This document shows, in pieces, positions 1 through 12,850 of a stretch of DNA of 64,000 nt; within the stretch, counting starts at the first letter, position 1; every line of letters begins with the position of its first letter. This DNA comes from Pisolithus tinctorius (taxonomy: Eukaryota; Basidiomycota; Agaricomycetes; Boletales; Pisolithaceae). Location of the stretch: contig JANFAH010000028.1 in the NCBI GenBank assembly GCA_024663395.1, forward strand, positions 1 to 64,000. The letters run 5' to 3'. A model generated the notes under the pieces. That model saw only the letters and a list, made by a program, of their open reading frames with translations. It did no database searches and was not told the DNA's origin. A program made the position numbers and the translations under genes.

Positions 1-2456
1 TTCACTCGACCGTCTTTCTCGACCAGGGAAGAGAGAAAGAAAATCTCTAATTCTACCAGCGTTCCCAAGAACCAGCCAGTTCCGTACCGCAAGTAATTGT
101 ACAGTTCTCGTATCAGGACAGTCGGTCGCACGATCATGGCCCAGATTGAGTCGAATAAAGGGCAGTTGTAACCTGTAAGCACTATCAGGTGGTCTTGCTA
201 CAAACATCAATGAGATGTTGCATGGGCAAGTCAATGTATTCGCGTACCAGATGCTCTCCCACACCAGGCGAATCCAAGACGACGTGACGTTCATCTCCTG
301 AAGGTGTTTCCTAGGGCCAACCCCACTATGGTTCGACGTTAGCTCGGGTCAAATGCACCAGATCGCACGCACGCACCTGAGCAGTAAAAGTTGTGGCGTT
401 CGCAGAGCGCCACAACACAATATCACTTCGCATTTAGCTCGTACATTGACGGAGACGCTATCGGACTTGGATTCCTTGTATCTCAACGCCACGGACACTT
501 GACCCGTCACCATTCCTATCAAAAACCAGCTTGCGAGCAGGGCGCCCGTGCATACGTGAAGCCTATCCTTCTAGAAGCGAGGATTTCCATGGGCAGGTAA
601 GCTCTATACGAGGACGAACGACATCCAGAGGAGTCCATGGTATATTGCATTTTGCACCATCCGATGCTAGGGTCAGTCGGAGAATGCATGTCCTCGATGG
701 TGGGCAGAATGCGGCGGCAAGCCTTTTCAACCCTGAAGAAAGGTGGCATCGGAGAAGGGAGAGATAGTCGGTGTTCTACGACTTACGCTTCGAAAGACTT
801 GAAGTAATACCCTTCATAAGACTCTACGTAGAGGGACCTGTGCAAAACTCTGGTGAGCAACATCAAAAGGGCACCTCTGTTCACGCACCGCTATAACCGT
901 GGTATTCTCGTCGATCTCGCCCCAGCCATGTCTCTGATTTTTTGAAAAAAGGTTTCAACTCTGCATAAGACCAACCGTGTCTACCATCCCGACTCCAAGA
1001 TCAAACTCGGCAGGCCCCGCAGGTATACTGACACATTGATACGGGTGCAGCCACCAAGGCCCAAACCAGTTACGAGGTGACTGAACGGCCAATGCGTTCT
1101 TCGTATACGCTTGAAAATACATTGCTATGTTTTCCGTCCGAAAATTGGTACGTTGATGTGAGTGGGACGCGTGTTAACCAACTGTACAATGCTATAAGCC
1201 AAGGAGAGCAAAGGATGTGTAACGTAACATGACTTACGAGTCGTCGCCATCACCCCGTTCGACGAGCAACACGGTCTTGGAGGGTCTTCACTCAGACGGC
1301 GTGCAAGCACGCACCCCGCGTTGCCACCTATGGTATTGGTTTAACTTCTCACCGATTACCTGTTTAGCTAGTGGGCTCACCACCGACCACGATGAAGTCA
1401 TACTCAGCGCTCAGGTCTTCCAGGGCACGAATGGAGAAGGCGCAGTGGTGAAAGGCCACATCTTGTATCGACTTTGAGGCGACGGGACTCGTTACTTACT
1501 TAAATATTCCGCAGTAGGTGACCGGTGAAGGCTGTGAGTGAGCCATGGCGAATAAGGAAGTGAAACAAGATGTACAGAATGACAGGGATTACACGACCAA
1601 TCAATTAGTTGGTGGCTGGGAGAGCCTCCTCACAGACATTCACCCCGTACAGATTAATTCAATTTGTGCTGCTACTAGCATACTCTATCATACATGTGCC
1701 CTCGTACACCATGTTGAGAAGCTTGTTATAGGGACCAAAATAATCATTGCATGCGGTGGAAGGTGTCAAACTGGTAAGCAACTTGGTCCGGCCACATGGT
1801 GGTGCAGAAGCGTGAGAGCAGGTGGCAGGGCCAAAGTCCCAACGTGACTCGAAAAACAAGCGGAGTTCGGACTCTGTGGCAGAAGACATAGTCGAGAGGG
1901 AACGACAAGGCTTTGGTTTGTCTAGAGGAGACTGGAATACATGCCGTTGGCATCCATTCCGGTGCTGTTAGCTCTTTACCATCCCCGTTTACATGCACTG
2001 TATTTTTCCTGGAACTTGCGCTGAGTGCTTTTTTCTTTCTTCGATGATGGATGCCGCTACAGCGTTGCTCCATCGTCCTTATTTTCCATCTGGTGGTCAG
2101 TGCGCTTCGACACATACCCTTCCATAAAGCCGCTTGCTGGGCGCATGGTTACCAATCATCATGCGCCTTCTTACCACCATTGCATTTTTGGGCCCCTTAC
2201 AAGCACAGCACACTCGGCGAAGGCCGACAAGTCTCCACGGAAAGTATAGGCACGAATACTGCTGCGACGTGATGGGAGAGCTTGTAACACCGTTTGGGCT
2301 TGCGATTCTGGGTTGCGAATAGAGGATCGCATAACGAGATATTTCTTTCTTTCCGTACTATTCTACGAGATGCAATACAAGCTGTAAGTGATTGTTCGCA
2401 GAATTCCAAAGGTATAGCAAACGTCAAAGTTCACGTCAGCCTCCACATCATGAAAT
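1..2456. other. No recognisable gene
   Basis: CpG content is ordinary here. Only short open frames occur on either strand, and none shows a motif or an intron-joined continuation that I recognise. The stretch lies downstream of the 3' end of the decayed NLR gene that starts at 2457 on the minus strand. Confidence 0.5.
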
Positions 2457-5400
2457 CTACAATGACGATACCGCCGTTCGCCGTCCCAACTGCAAACCTC
2501 TGTCCACACGATGCTTTCGCATGATAGGCGACATGTTCGGGAACATCAACAACACCTCCTCTGTCCGTGCATTGACAATCCACTGATTCCTGATGATGGA
2601 AAGAGGCCCCCTATACCCTTCCAGTCGCGGCGCATCGCCAGGAGTGGCCATTAATGGTTCATGGGTGTCTGACTTCCAAGCGAATACCGCCTTCGCATCG
2701 TCCAAAGCTAAAATTTTCGAACCATCATAGAGAACCCCACCCGGTAAACTCACGCTCCAGAAAAAGTTCCGCAGTCATCGCCCCTGTCTCCACGTCCCAC
2801 ACTCGCACCCGACGGTCTTTACCCCCCGATACGAGCCGTTGCCCATCAGATGAAAATGACACATATCCAACGAGGCCCTTATGACGTCGCGTAATACCCA
2901 TACTCCCAGTAGATTCAGTATCCCAGAGACGCAGAATGGGATCGTTAAAGGAGCTCGTTACGATGCGTCGGCCGTCCGCCGTAAACGTGGCAAAGCGTAC
3001 CGGAAGACGATGCTGCCGCACAGAGCGGGGAGTTCCATACCTGCTTGGATGTCCCAGAGGCGTGCGGTGGTATCCCTGGATGCCGACACGAGCATGTGCT
3101 ATCAGGTGAGATAGAAAGAGAGTAAATGGCGCTACTGTGTCCGTGAAGAATGAATGGTACATTGAGCGTCCCAGGCAATCGTTGCAGTGTACCGCTGTTC
3201 GCGTCCCAGACACAGATTACTTTGTCATCAGAAGCAGAGATCAGTCGCCGTCCATCTGGGGTATAAACTAGTGCATTAACCGCTCCGGCATGATATAGTA
3301 TGGGTGGCAGGACTTCCTTGCCGGTCCCTGCGTCCCAAATCCGTATGAATCGGTCACGAGAACCTGAAGCGAATCGGGTTCCACTGTGCGCGAAGCAGAG
3401 ACAAAGAACTGTTTTCGTGTGTCCACTCAACGGTTCCCGATGCATTTCGCCCGTCCGTACATCCCACAGGACGATATTCTTGTCCTGCCCAGCAGACGCC
3501 AGTTGTGTGCCGTCCTCGGAGAAATCGAGCGCATACACACTCCCACCGTGACCTTTCATTGTTGGCAATATCTCCTCCCCGAGAGTGCGTCCCATAGTCG
3601 CACAGATCCGTCGATATGGCCGCTTGCAATGTGCTGACTATCCGGTGAGAACTTGACAACGTTGGCGGTGTTGCGAGCGCCAGGCAGCATAGTCGTAACC
3701 AGTTCGTAAGAGGTATGATCCCACAGAGAAATCGAGCGAGTGCCGGAGGACACGATGTAACGCCCGTCTTTGGAACAGGAAACAGACGTTACGTCCTCTC
3801 CTGGTTTGCTAAACTCGGTAAGCAGGGGTGACCACTGGTCACGGAACCCGTCAACCTGCGGCAGAGTGGGTTCGTTGAAAGTTTTGTATATCACAGACGA
3901 AGTAGGGGTGAATGGGAGTGCGCTCTGGTAGACAAGGAGTGGATGTCGTTCGAATACGTGTGCATATGCTTGGCAGAAGCGTTCAGCGTCCTTGACAAAC
4001 GAACGCAACGATCATCATGGCTGTAATTGGCCTGAAAGAATCATTAGAACACGAAGAAAACACACGTATGAAGGACGACACTGACATCAACCCATTCCCT
4101 AAGTTTATCCATTAACGTGATCGTCTGTCTTGGCCGCCCAATTGCTGACATCGCTTCCACCCAATGTAAGAAATGCTGGCGCAAGAAACCATCAATCTCC
4201 CGGCTAAGTGAGTGCTCGCTGCACTGGACCTCACATAGATGGTCGATCCAATGTGTGCAGGGATAAGCAGTGGCATCCGGGAGGTTTTGCACCTCGAACG
4301 ACCGTGACAACGTATTTGGCAGATATTCTTCTGCAGGGCTACAGCCAGACGAGCGATGCATTGGCGTGCGAGGCGGAGGTGATGATGCGATTTATTGATA
4401 TGCCAAGCATCACGCCCACACCGCCTACGCTCTGTGATGAAATCTGCGAACGAAGGGTGGAAAACACGGATGGGCTTATCAGCTGCCCATTGCAAAAGGC
4501 AGCTCAAGTGCTGGATGGTATGCAAACAGGCCGCTTCTTTCTCCGCCCGTAAAATCGGCATTAAGGATATCGATCGTTGGGGGTGTCAATGGGTTCTCGG
4601 CTACGATACGATACCCAAAATTTCCTGGAAGTCAGCAGAAAGCACTGTCGTCCCACTTCCCTGCAGATTCCAGAGCAGTGATGTAGATATTATCAAGGGC
4701 GGACTCAGAATCGCTTGTACCTCGAGCGCAAAGCTGGGAAAGGCGTTCCTCAGGATCCTGTGCGTTCTCCACGTACCTGCAGGCAGTCGCAGCCCAGACG
4801 AATAGCCCGGATGCACGTAAGGTCAGTGCATCCACCCTAGACGCACCTGGCCAGTCGGGTGGGAGGTCGAGGTATTCATTCTGAAGACGATGGCTACCAT
4901 CTTGTGGTGAATATACGTTTTGACATCACGCTCGTTAGCTTCAGATGCAAGGTCGAGCTCGCGTGAGATTATGTGTGAATGTGTTGAAATGGCGTTGTGG
5001 ATGTCCTTCTCTGTACGGCTAGTGATGAAGATGCGCAGTGTGGTGGGAGGAGCATGCTCTCTCTGACAAGGGCAGTCAAGAGGTCATTCCGTGCACCAGT
5101 ACGACCGCATTCGTCAAGGGCGTCGATGACCACGAGGACAGGTCCCTCGTGTTGAATATCTTCCAGAGATCGAAACGGGTCGGCAAGCAATCGTTGAAAC
5201 TGCCAGTGCAAAGGTGCTTGCTTGATGCTAGGGGTCTCTTCAATGACCCGAGAGATTGCGTCGCAGATTCGAGGGTCAAACTCTCCAAGTTGATAGCGAT
5301 CGTCCGAATGAGCGATGCTGGATCGCTCCGAGCTTCTACTCCGCGTGTGAAAAAGGTGAAAGCACCAAGGCGGCGTTGTTGCCTAAATAGATTTGCAACA

Positions 5401-6851
5401 GAAGTGGCTATTGTGCTCTTGCCAGCTCCGGGGAAACCATGAAGCCAAAGACATTGGATCTAGTCGGGTGGCTGCCCAATCGTATATATCACCTATGACG
5501 TCCATGCGTGTGTTTGGCAGGCACTCTGGTCGTGATGGGTCGTCCATGTCAACCGGGTTAAGCTTCATCAAGTTTTGGATGTTGACTAGCACGATCGTTA
5601 AAAGTGAAAATGGAACAGAACATTACTCACCAATGCGCTTGATGGTGTCGTCGATACGGAAGAGACAATAGTAGTCTGCACTGCTACACCGGACTCCAAA
5701 GCCCGCTTGAGAGATGTAAAGCTGTCCGTGAAATCGTTGATCCGCCTATCCACCCACGCAGTAGACACCAGCCTCTCTGTTAAATGGAGATAACTCATCA
5801 AGGACGTAGAGAACAAGTGAGTGAAACATACTAGCGAACCCGTGGCCACTGCATTCTTGGACAAACATGATGCACTCAGAAGTTTGGACAAGGAGTTTGC
5901 GTATGGTTTCCTCAAGCATGGGAATCTTCTCGGGAAACGGTTTAATATCCTCAACGAACAGTATGCATCTTTCATAAGAGATCCCAGAGCGTCTAGTCTG
6001 GCGTCTTGGCAGAGTTGGGTTTTTAAGATCTCAGCAGGACATCAGGAAACGTACTATTCGGAAAGCGTAAGGAAATACCGTGTAAACGGCAGTTGCAGTC
6101 CTCCACGCGATGAAGGCGAAAGGATGAAGCTGCATGATTGAGTTGTAAGTGAGGCACGAGAGTGGCAACACGAACTTGTGCAAGGGCATCCCCAAGCTGC
6201 ATGAAGGCTTCGAGTTTGGCAACAACCTCTGAAAGAGAGTGCGAAATCCGTGGGTGCTCGACTTTAGCAACATGAGGCAGGTCCTGAACCACGAGCCGGA
6301 CGAAGAGCTTCCAGGCCCGTCGTCGCCCGAGAGCTTACCCTTCGATGGCTGAAGAGGCAAGGACACATTCTGACCCAGTTCTGCGGATGTACGTAGCAGC
6401 TTCGCCTTTTGGCGTAGTGCTTACAGGTTACTCACGGCTGGCTTTCTGCGCTCTCAGTAAAAGTTCAGACAACGACGTCTCTGTGGAGGCTAGCAGCTGA
6501 TTTCCGAGGAAAGATACTGTGCTTTTCCTCCTCAGTTCGAATCGGTAGACAGTTTCGTCAGCTTCCGACGCTCTAACCAATGCATAAATCCGATCGACTT
6601 TTCTCAAATGCTCAGAGACAGGACATACAGTACGAAGTGTTCTTGCCACTCAAACACTCCCGGCTTTTTCGTTGATTTTGTCTTGGCCACATCATTACCA
6701 TCGACGACGATTAGCACGAACACTTGGTCCAATCGTTGGCAAGCGCTGGCAGTTCGGCTTTGACGACTGTCCTACGAAGTTAGACAGCCCTATCGCGACG
6801 GGCGTTGACATGTGTCAGTTTGAACTTCTCACCGGTAACTTCGAAGATCAT
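2457..6851 (-). pseudogene. Decayed C2-NACHT-WD40 (NLR-type) gene
   Basis: Read from 6851 downward, the pieces follow the order of Agaricomycete STAND/NLR proteins. First comes an N-terminal C2-like domain (start MIFEVTGEKFKLTH, about 6851-6430), then a helical linker containing IMQLHPFAFIAW (about 6370-5600). A NACHT ATPase follows, with Walker A GFPGAGKST near 5430 and Walker B VLVVIDALDEC near 5130. Next is the post-NACHT segment VFHPSFADF near 4440. About seven WD40 repeats end the gene (4008-2457; for example GRRLISASDDKVICVWD). Such proteins are signal-sensing ATPases linked to non-self recognition and cell death. The frame breaks repeatedly, near 6280, 5445, 5296, 5045, 4900, 4330 and 3100, and introns cannot explain all of these because conserved motifs continue directly in another frame. 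CpG content is normal. I infer a dead gene whose order of domains is still complete. Confidence 0.8.
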
Positions 6852-6981
6852 GATTCAATATTCATTAACAATTTTGAGAGTTGAAAATGGCAGGCGCTCA
6901 AATGTGATGGAGAAGAATACCGATATTATTGCTATAAACCCCGAGCTTAGTTCCAGCTTCGAAACACGTAAACTCTACGGT

Positions 6982-8939
6982 GAAGTCAGCATCATTGCAC
7001 CCGCCATTCTATGCACGACGTAGTAGGCGGGGTCACAATGATGCCAGTGTCCAAGTAACGCAACTCCTTTTTTTCTCCAGGACTATGCACTCTTTCAGTA
7101 TGGCCACGCCAGGGCGTCCCGACTTCCGGGCTCTTCTAAGAGTCGTACTTCGACACCCAGAATTCACCCAAGAGCAGGCGTTAGAAACACTCGAGCGGGA
7201 ACGGGAAAATCAATAGCAGGCTCGGGCAAGGCTTCAACCAGTCCCACTCCGGCTAACCTTCGACACTGGCAAAATGGTACCAACATTACCACGCATACGG
7301 CCCTCGGAGAGTGCGATCAATCGCCTTGAAGCTTTCAAGCATGTTCCTTTATGGTTCTTTACACGCGAGGGACTAAAAGATGCGGTGGGGCTAGTGGACT
7401 TGAAACATGTCGAACTCGACCACGATCTCTCATTCATCGAATTCTTGTTCACGAAGAACTATCTCCCGAATGCGCCCAGTGGCCAGCCGGAGTTATAGAT
7501 GTCTTCCATGATTCTCTTTCTACATAGAAACCCACGGGCTACGACAGGAGGAAGAACGTGGTGAACGAGTCTTGTTACACTACAAGTCGAGTTAGGGCTG
7601 ACTGGCACAACTGCCTGCCTACGGAGCGTTTCGATATCGTAATCATCATTAATGACTCGCTGATCAATGCAATAGCCAGATAACTAGACTTCAAGGACAA
7701 CAGACGAGACATAAAACGGTGAGTGCCGTTCACATGGAGTCCTAACAACGTTTAACATTGACCTAACCACACGTTGCTATCGATGCCTCGCGAACATCAC
7801 CTTTGCCTAAACCCACCCGCGTGCTTCCATACTCACATAAAATAAATGGACCACCAGACTCGAAAGGATCCCCAAGTCGAACAATACCTCGAGCTTCGGC
7901 AGGGGAAGAGCCGGCGAACGCTACTCAATCCAAGTGATATGACGCGAGCGTGGACGCCCGTCTGAAGAAAGCTGGAAGATCTCGCGCGTAACCAGACCAA
8001 TCTATCTCAGCGGAGAGGTGCGTGATTTGGCACAGGTCATCCAGCGCCACCGACTTTCATCAATGTGTGCGTCCCAATCCTAGACTAGTGACTCAGCCCG
8101 CTTGCCACACCATATCATCGTGGCGAGACACTCCCTGCTGTGTTCACATACCTAACTCACTAACTAATAGCTTTCAGCGCGCATACCCACCAAGTTACGT
8201 CCACATTCACTCTCCCGAATCACCCGTTTGCTGCATAGAACCCTGAATCACATAGTCAATAGGGAATTCACCAAGTAACGTTATCTGTGACCTGTTTTAT
8301 GCAATCTACTCGGACGCACCTTAGCCCTCTTTCCATTTTTACCTTTGACCATCATTAACCTGTTGTCTCGTTCTTGTATCCACATATACCCTCCAATCGA
8401 TAGTATCAGGTCAATAAGTGTAAAAATTAATCCCTATGTACATAGATGGGGAGCGAAGTATACCATATGCTTACGGACCCAGTGATCGACTGCAATACTA
8501 CGCATTCCATAGATGGTAATAAAGATGGACCCCTATTCGATCTGCGATCGCTCGACAACACCTAGGGTAAGTAACGACAGCCGTGTCAAGGGAGGAGTAT
8601 GATATGTGATGGGCCCATACGACGACCCCCACATTCGCGACATCCTCTTACCATATGCACGTGCACATCTTACTACTGACTATGTCGAATACACGGAACA
8701 GGGAGTGGAGCAGGTATGTGTTATCATCGCTCTATACATAAAAACACCCGCTAATACACTGAGCACGCACGCATAGATCCTGTTCGAGACGCTGGCCTCC
8801 GTGCCATTGGCAGACGCCACGTCTTTCTTACTCCCTACAGACCCGTTCGAGGCGCTCGCCAAACACTTGACTCGCTCAACCTTACACCGTATCAAGAATG
8901 ATGGTCTGCCCAACAAGGCGCAATCGACCTCATCAGAGA
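6982..8939 (+). repeat. Segmental duplication, copy A
   Basis: This stretch is collinear with 32397-34590 at high identity. The shared part opens at GAAGTCAGCATCATTGCACC and closes at GACCTCATCAGAGA. Copy B carries an extra 216-bp insertion (a solo LTR) and a few small indels. Copy A starts 131 bp upstream of the start codon of the decayed NLR gene. Each copy holds two short gene-like units described separately. It could be a true segmental duplication or two copies of an unrecognised mobile element, because no terminal repeats or target duplications were found. Confidence 0.85.
7085..7720 (+). pseudogene. Unknown multicopy ORF, copy A (broken)
   Basis: The readable blocks are LLRVVLRHPEFTQEQALETL, a central RLEAFKHVPLWFFTREGLKD, and a C-terminal part RADWHNCLPTERFDI followed by INDSLINAI. 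The layout resembles a multicopy Agaricomycete ORF family that ends in a basic R-x-x-WH..FDI..IN motif, which I know only as transposon-associated and without an assigned function. Copy A has a TAG at 7214-7216 where copy B reads CAG. It is also missing the TKWPAKVIDGFHRFFF block. The R-x-x-WH part lies in a different frame from what precedes it, exactly as in copy B. It is therefore broken and its function is unknown. Confidence 0.5.
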
Positions 8940-8975
8940 TGTCTTTCCGCCACTCACCGGACTCAGATCCAAGAA
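8609..8975 (+). pseudogene. Unknown two-exon ORF, copy A (broken)
   Basis: Exon 1 (8609-8713) begins MGPYDDPHIRDILLPYARAH. A 63-nt GT-AG intron (8714-8776) follows, and exon 2 starts ILFETLASVPLADATSFLL. Against copy B, copy A lacks one G near 8876, which shifts the frame. It also has TGA at 8899-8901 where copy B has CGA, a CpG transition. Coding-like sequence continues a little further than in copy B (FPPLTG, then a possible donor near 9005) before CpG-poor DNA begins. I do not recognise the family. Confidence 0.5.
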
Positions 8976-11026
8976 ATGCTGTTTCAAATCACAAAGTGAT
9001 CCTTGTAAGTCAGCAGGCACCCGCATATAGTCATACATGAATATTACACAATACACATCAGGAAATTAACAAAGTCTTATTTGTACTTAAAACACACTTA
9101 TGTCAGCTTAACATACTTGTGACTGCTTGTGGCACTGGGCTAAGCATGCTGCATTTGTTGAGAACATTAAGACAAAAGAGCCAATTTTGTTATCTCACAC
9201 ATCTTATGGATCTTAGTGGTCTTATGGCTGTTTTGGCATAGAGCTCCATAAGCTCAATAAATTCTAAAGTAAATCAAGTAGTGCAAGTTACAAAAGAATT
9301 ATGATGCCAGCTTGAACATGTGGTGGTCTGTGAAATGATTGACATAGAATCTGCGGAATATGTCCAATGAATTGTGACAGTTGACATATGGTGGGACATA
9401 CTTGTCCCAAAAATTGGTAGGAGATGTGTGCTATGAATGATACTGTCAATATGTATTACTGCAAGGTGTGAACTGTCCTCCACAAAAGATGGTGCAACCA
9501 TCCACATACCTGTCAATTTGTTGGGTTCATCAGCAATTCAATCAAACCAATGGATCAGTGTGCACAGGATGTCTGGCCATTGGTGTGAACAAAAGAGAAA
9601 AGACACAAAACTTGAGCAATGTCCATGCCAAGCATTCCTTCCTTTGTATCATCTGTGCTCACAAAGACACAGTCATACTGTCCAGGACCTCAATGCCAGG
9701 AAGGCATTGCATGAATGTATTTGCACCACATGCTGCCAATACCACTTGGGTCACTTGGGACTATGAAGGTGCAGTGGCTGAATGAAAAATCTTGACATGA
9801 CCATGAAGGGAGTAACATGGTGGGAAGATCAGCATTGTAGAATCTGGTGGATTGTTCAAAGATAAATTGAGCAATGACCCAGGGAGTGAAGGGATACCCA
9901 GCTCAATGCCAGTGTGAGAGCATTCTTTGCACAGTTACAAGCTTGACAAGAGTTCATGTTAGTATGCTCAAGCCAACAGGTGCATTGACAGCATGATGTC
10001 ACTCACCAGGGGTGCATGAGAGCTTCATGTCTGAATGTGTCAACCCAGGTGTTCATCCACAATTCCTGTGTTGTCATCATCCTCATCCAAGGTTGAAACC
10101 TCTCCATCTTCATGCTGTGCAACATCACTATTTTCCCCACCCCCAACCTGGTTGACACCTGTATTGTAGTGGGGAGTGGCTGTGGGAATGTAAGGGTTAT
10201 TATCCAAATAACAGAAAATTGTGAACATACCATTCAGTGGAGGATGATAGGGTTGATGAAGCTGGCAGCATCCCTCAGGCTTTGAAACCAGCACAAGCTG
10301 CAGCAAGCTGAGAAGTGCATTGGTTGGTTTGCAGGATTTGTCTGAGGGCATTATACTTGTTCAAGCAGCACCAAGGTTTCTTAACTGTGGTGATGTGCTT
10401 TGATTCAGTAATTGATGTACACAAACCATTTGGCACATCAAAAAGGTGAATCAATGATTTGTAGTGGACAAGAGCATGACTTCATGGAGCCATTTGCTGG
10501 TCAACAGTGCTATATCTTTGATCTATTTTGGGTTTTGATGCATGCCAACTCCACCCCAATAGCTGAGATCTGACATCCTTCATGACACCTCTTGCTTACT
10601 GTGCCATACTGCCATGCCTCAAGGCTACACCAACTCACTGTTGGAATTTCAGAATTGTACAGTGTTCATTCTACAGGATGAAATCCCTCACATTGCAAAC
10701 ATTTTCATCAATGACCTGCCCATCAAGGGTCCTGCAACTTGTTATGAAGATGCTGATGGCAATGCTGAAACATTACCCAAGAATCCAGCATCTGTTGCTT
10801 CATTTGGAACATGCTGTAGATGTCCATAGGGTAATGCATTGGTTCACTCATGCTGGTGGAATGTTCTCTGGCACAAAATCTCAGATCTGCCAGCCTCATG
10901 TTGTCATCCTTGGCCAAGCATGCCATCCTCATGGTCACTCTCCTGATGATAAGGTGAAGAAGGTCATCAACTGGCCAACACTCACCATTCCCAAAGATGT
11001 TTGCTTACTCCTAGGACTCTGCAGTG

Positions 11027-12850
11027 AGTCAAAGTGTGGTTCAGTGGTGGAAACCAACCAAAACCAACACAAAAGACAATAAAAGAGTGGTGGTGTGCCT
11101 ATGGTACCTAGATGGTAGAACCTTTTATTTGGGAGGGTTTTTTGAGCTACAACACTCAAAGATGAGTGCTGAGGGTTGGGGTGCTCCTGATGAAGAAGGA
11201 GCAGGAATGTGAGAGGATGTGATAGGGTAGACTGCTGTCAGCCTACAGAAGATGGAGGACAACTTAATTCGATGTCCTAAGCTGCACTGAGCTCAGGGAG
11301 GACTTGGAGTGAAGCTGATTGATGATGATAATAAGTGAAGCAGACAATAGTTAGACCCTTAATAAAGTCTCAACTATTGAGGCTGATGAATGAATTACTG
11401 AGTGATGATGAAAAATGCAAGCAAGAGGGGCTCTCTGATGTCTTCTTCTTATTCAGCTATCTAAGTACAGTGATTTATATACAGTACAGGGGCATTGCCT
11501 ATGGAAAACAGGGTGCAAACACTTGGTAAGTGATTGGTAACTGATGAGTAAGGAATGTAAGTGATGGGTAATTGTCTTAGAAGCATTGGTGAGCATTGGT
11601 AAGGATAAGTAAGCCAAAAAGCAAAGAATCAGTAAGCAAGGTCAAAAGATTGGTAAGTATTGGCAATAGGTGAGTCAAAGACAGTCAGAATGTCAAAGTA
11701 TGAGTCAAGTAATGTCAGGAACTGGGAAAGCACACTGGAATCACATTAGGGGGAGGCTGTGCATGTCACATCTCAAAGAGATCACTTCTAGGCCAAGGTG
11801 GGATGACAGAGAGGCAGTGCTGATCTGATGCCAATATAGTACATCCAAAAGTGGACAGTGTGAGTCAGATGTCAACAGGGGTCAAGCTTTAGGGGTCTGT
11901 GGGGTGACAGGAGCATAGGGGATCACAACTTCCCCCCCAAACCATCCTCTCAGTGAAGCAAATAAAAACTTCATGAATGAGGCTCTGTTGGAAAAGAGGA
12001 TGAAGGGGGAGCATCTTCTGCTGTATCTTGCAACAAGGAGGCAAGATGGGCATCATACTCATCATGGATGCAATCAGGGAAGTGGAGAACAGTAGATTAT
12101 ACTGTAGCTGTTGCAATTTTGGAAGAATGACAGATGAGACTGGTATGAAGAATTGCAGGGAGCAGGGAGGAAGGATCCATATGCTTCTTGGACTGGAGAG
12201 ACTGAAATGACCACATAAGCCTTTTCTAAGTGAGTGACAGACCTGAGGCAACCAAAGAACATCCTCCTAGAGGTCATACTGACAAAAAGAATGCACTGTC
12301 CAAGCTGGATGGGCTGAGAGGGGGCAGATGAGGATGGGATGTACCAGGATGCTTCAGGATGGAAGCTGGTCAAACTCCTGGTAGATATACATAGCCATGG
12401 TCCCTAGCAAAGTGGACAAGTGAATGATTGATGTGGAGGTGGCCATATCAGAGGAATTAGTGAAATGAGTGTCTTTTGGAGGGAGTGCTGTAGAAACATG
12501 TGAAGTGCACAGATCTCTCCAATTTTGGAAGGTAGGATCATGTGGCTGAGCACTACAAGTGAGTGGGAATGGTTTTGGTATCTGCAGAAATGGCAGAGAT
12601 ATGTTGAAAACCAGAATGCCATACATGGGCACTTAAGAGTTTCTACTGGTGCCTAACTTGCTTCCTTTCTTTTTCTTTGGCATTGACAACTCATTCTTGT
12701 GTGAGGGATGACTGCTGACATTTCTGGCTGTCCTTCTTCACATGAGGGCTATGGTCTTCATCTCCATTCATCAGCTGCATCCATGTCCACCCAACCAAAC
12801 ACCTTTGGTGTGTGACAGCAGTACTGTTCACATCTAGATTGCAAACTATT
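11027..12850. mobile_element. Insertion inside the gypsy relic, type unknown
   Basis: The reverse transcriptase reading of the surrounding relic is cut at about 11027 and picks up at about 12850, so the DNA between arrived later. A purine tract with TAGGGGGAGGC near 11747 is followed at once by TGTGCATGTCACATC. That looks like a polypurine tract next to an LTR start, which would make this part of an LTR element on the plus strand. I could not find a matching second LTR or a target-site duplication. Confidence 0.45.
11960..12640 (-). pseudogene. Unidentified protein-like segment
   Basis: On the minus strand two overlapping frames read on from one another. NWRDLCTSHVSTALPPKDTH lies near 12500, then FHPEASWYIPSSSAPSQPIQ at the frame change near 12365, then FGCLRSVTHLEKAYVVISVS near 12230. 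The text is low in repeats and looks like decayed coding sequence rather than chance. I do not recognise the family. It lies within the DNA that interrupts the gypsy relic, so it may belong to that insertion. Confidence 0.35.

Noticed and set aside
11520..11740. Recurrent TGGTAAG words, possible repeat family or chain of donors
   Set aside because: No fixed period and no matching acceptors or open frames.
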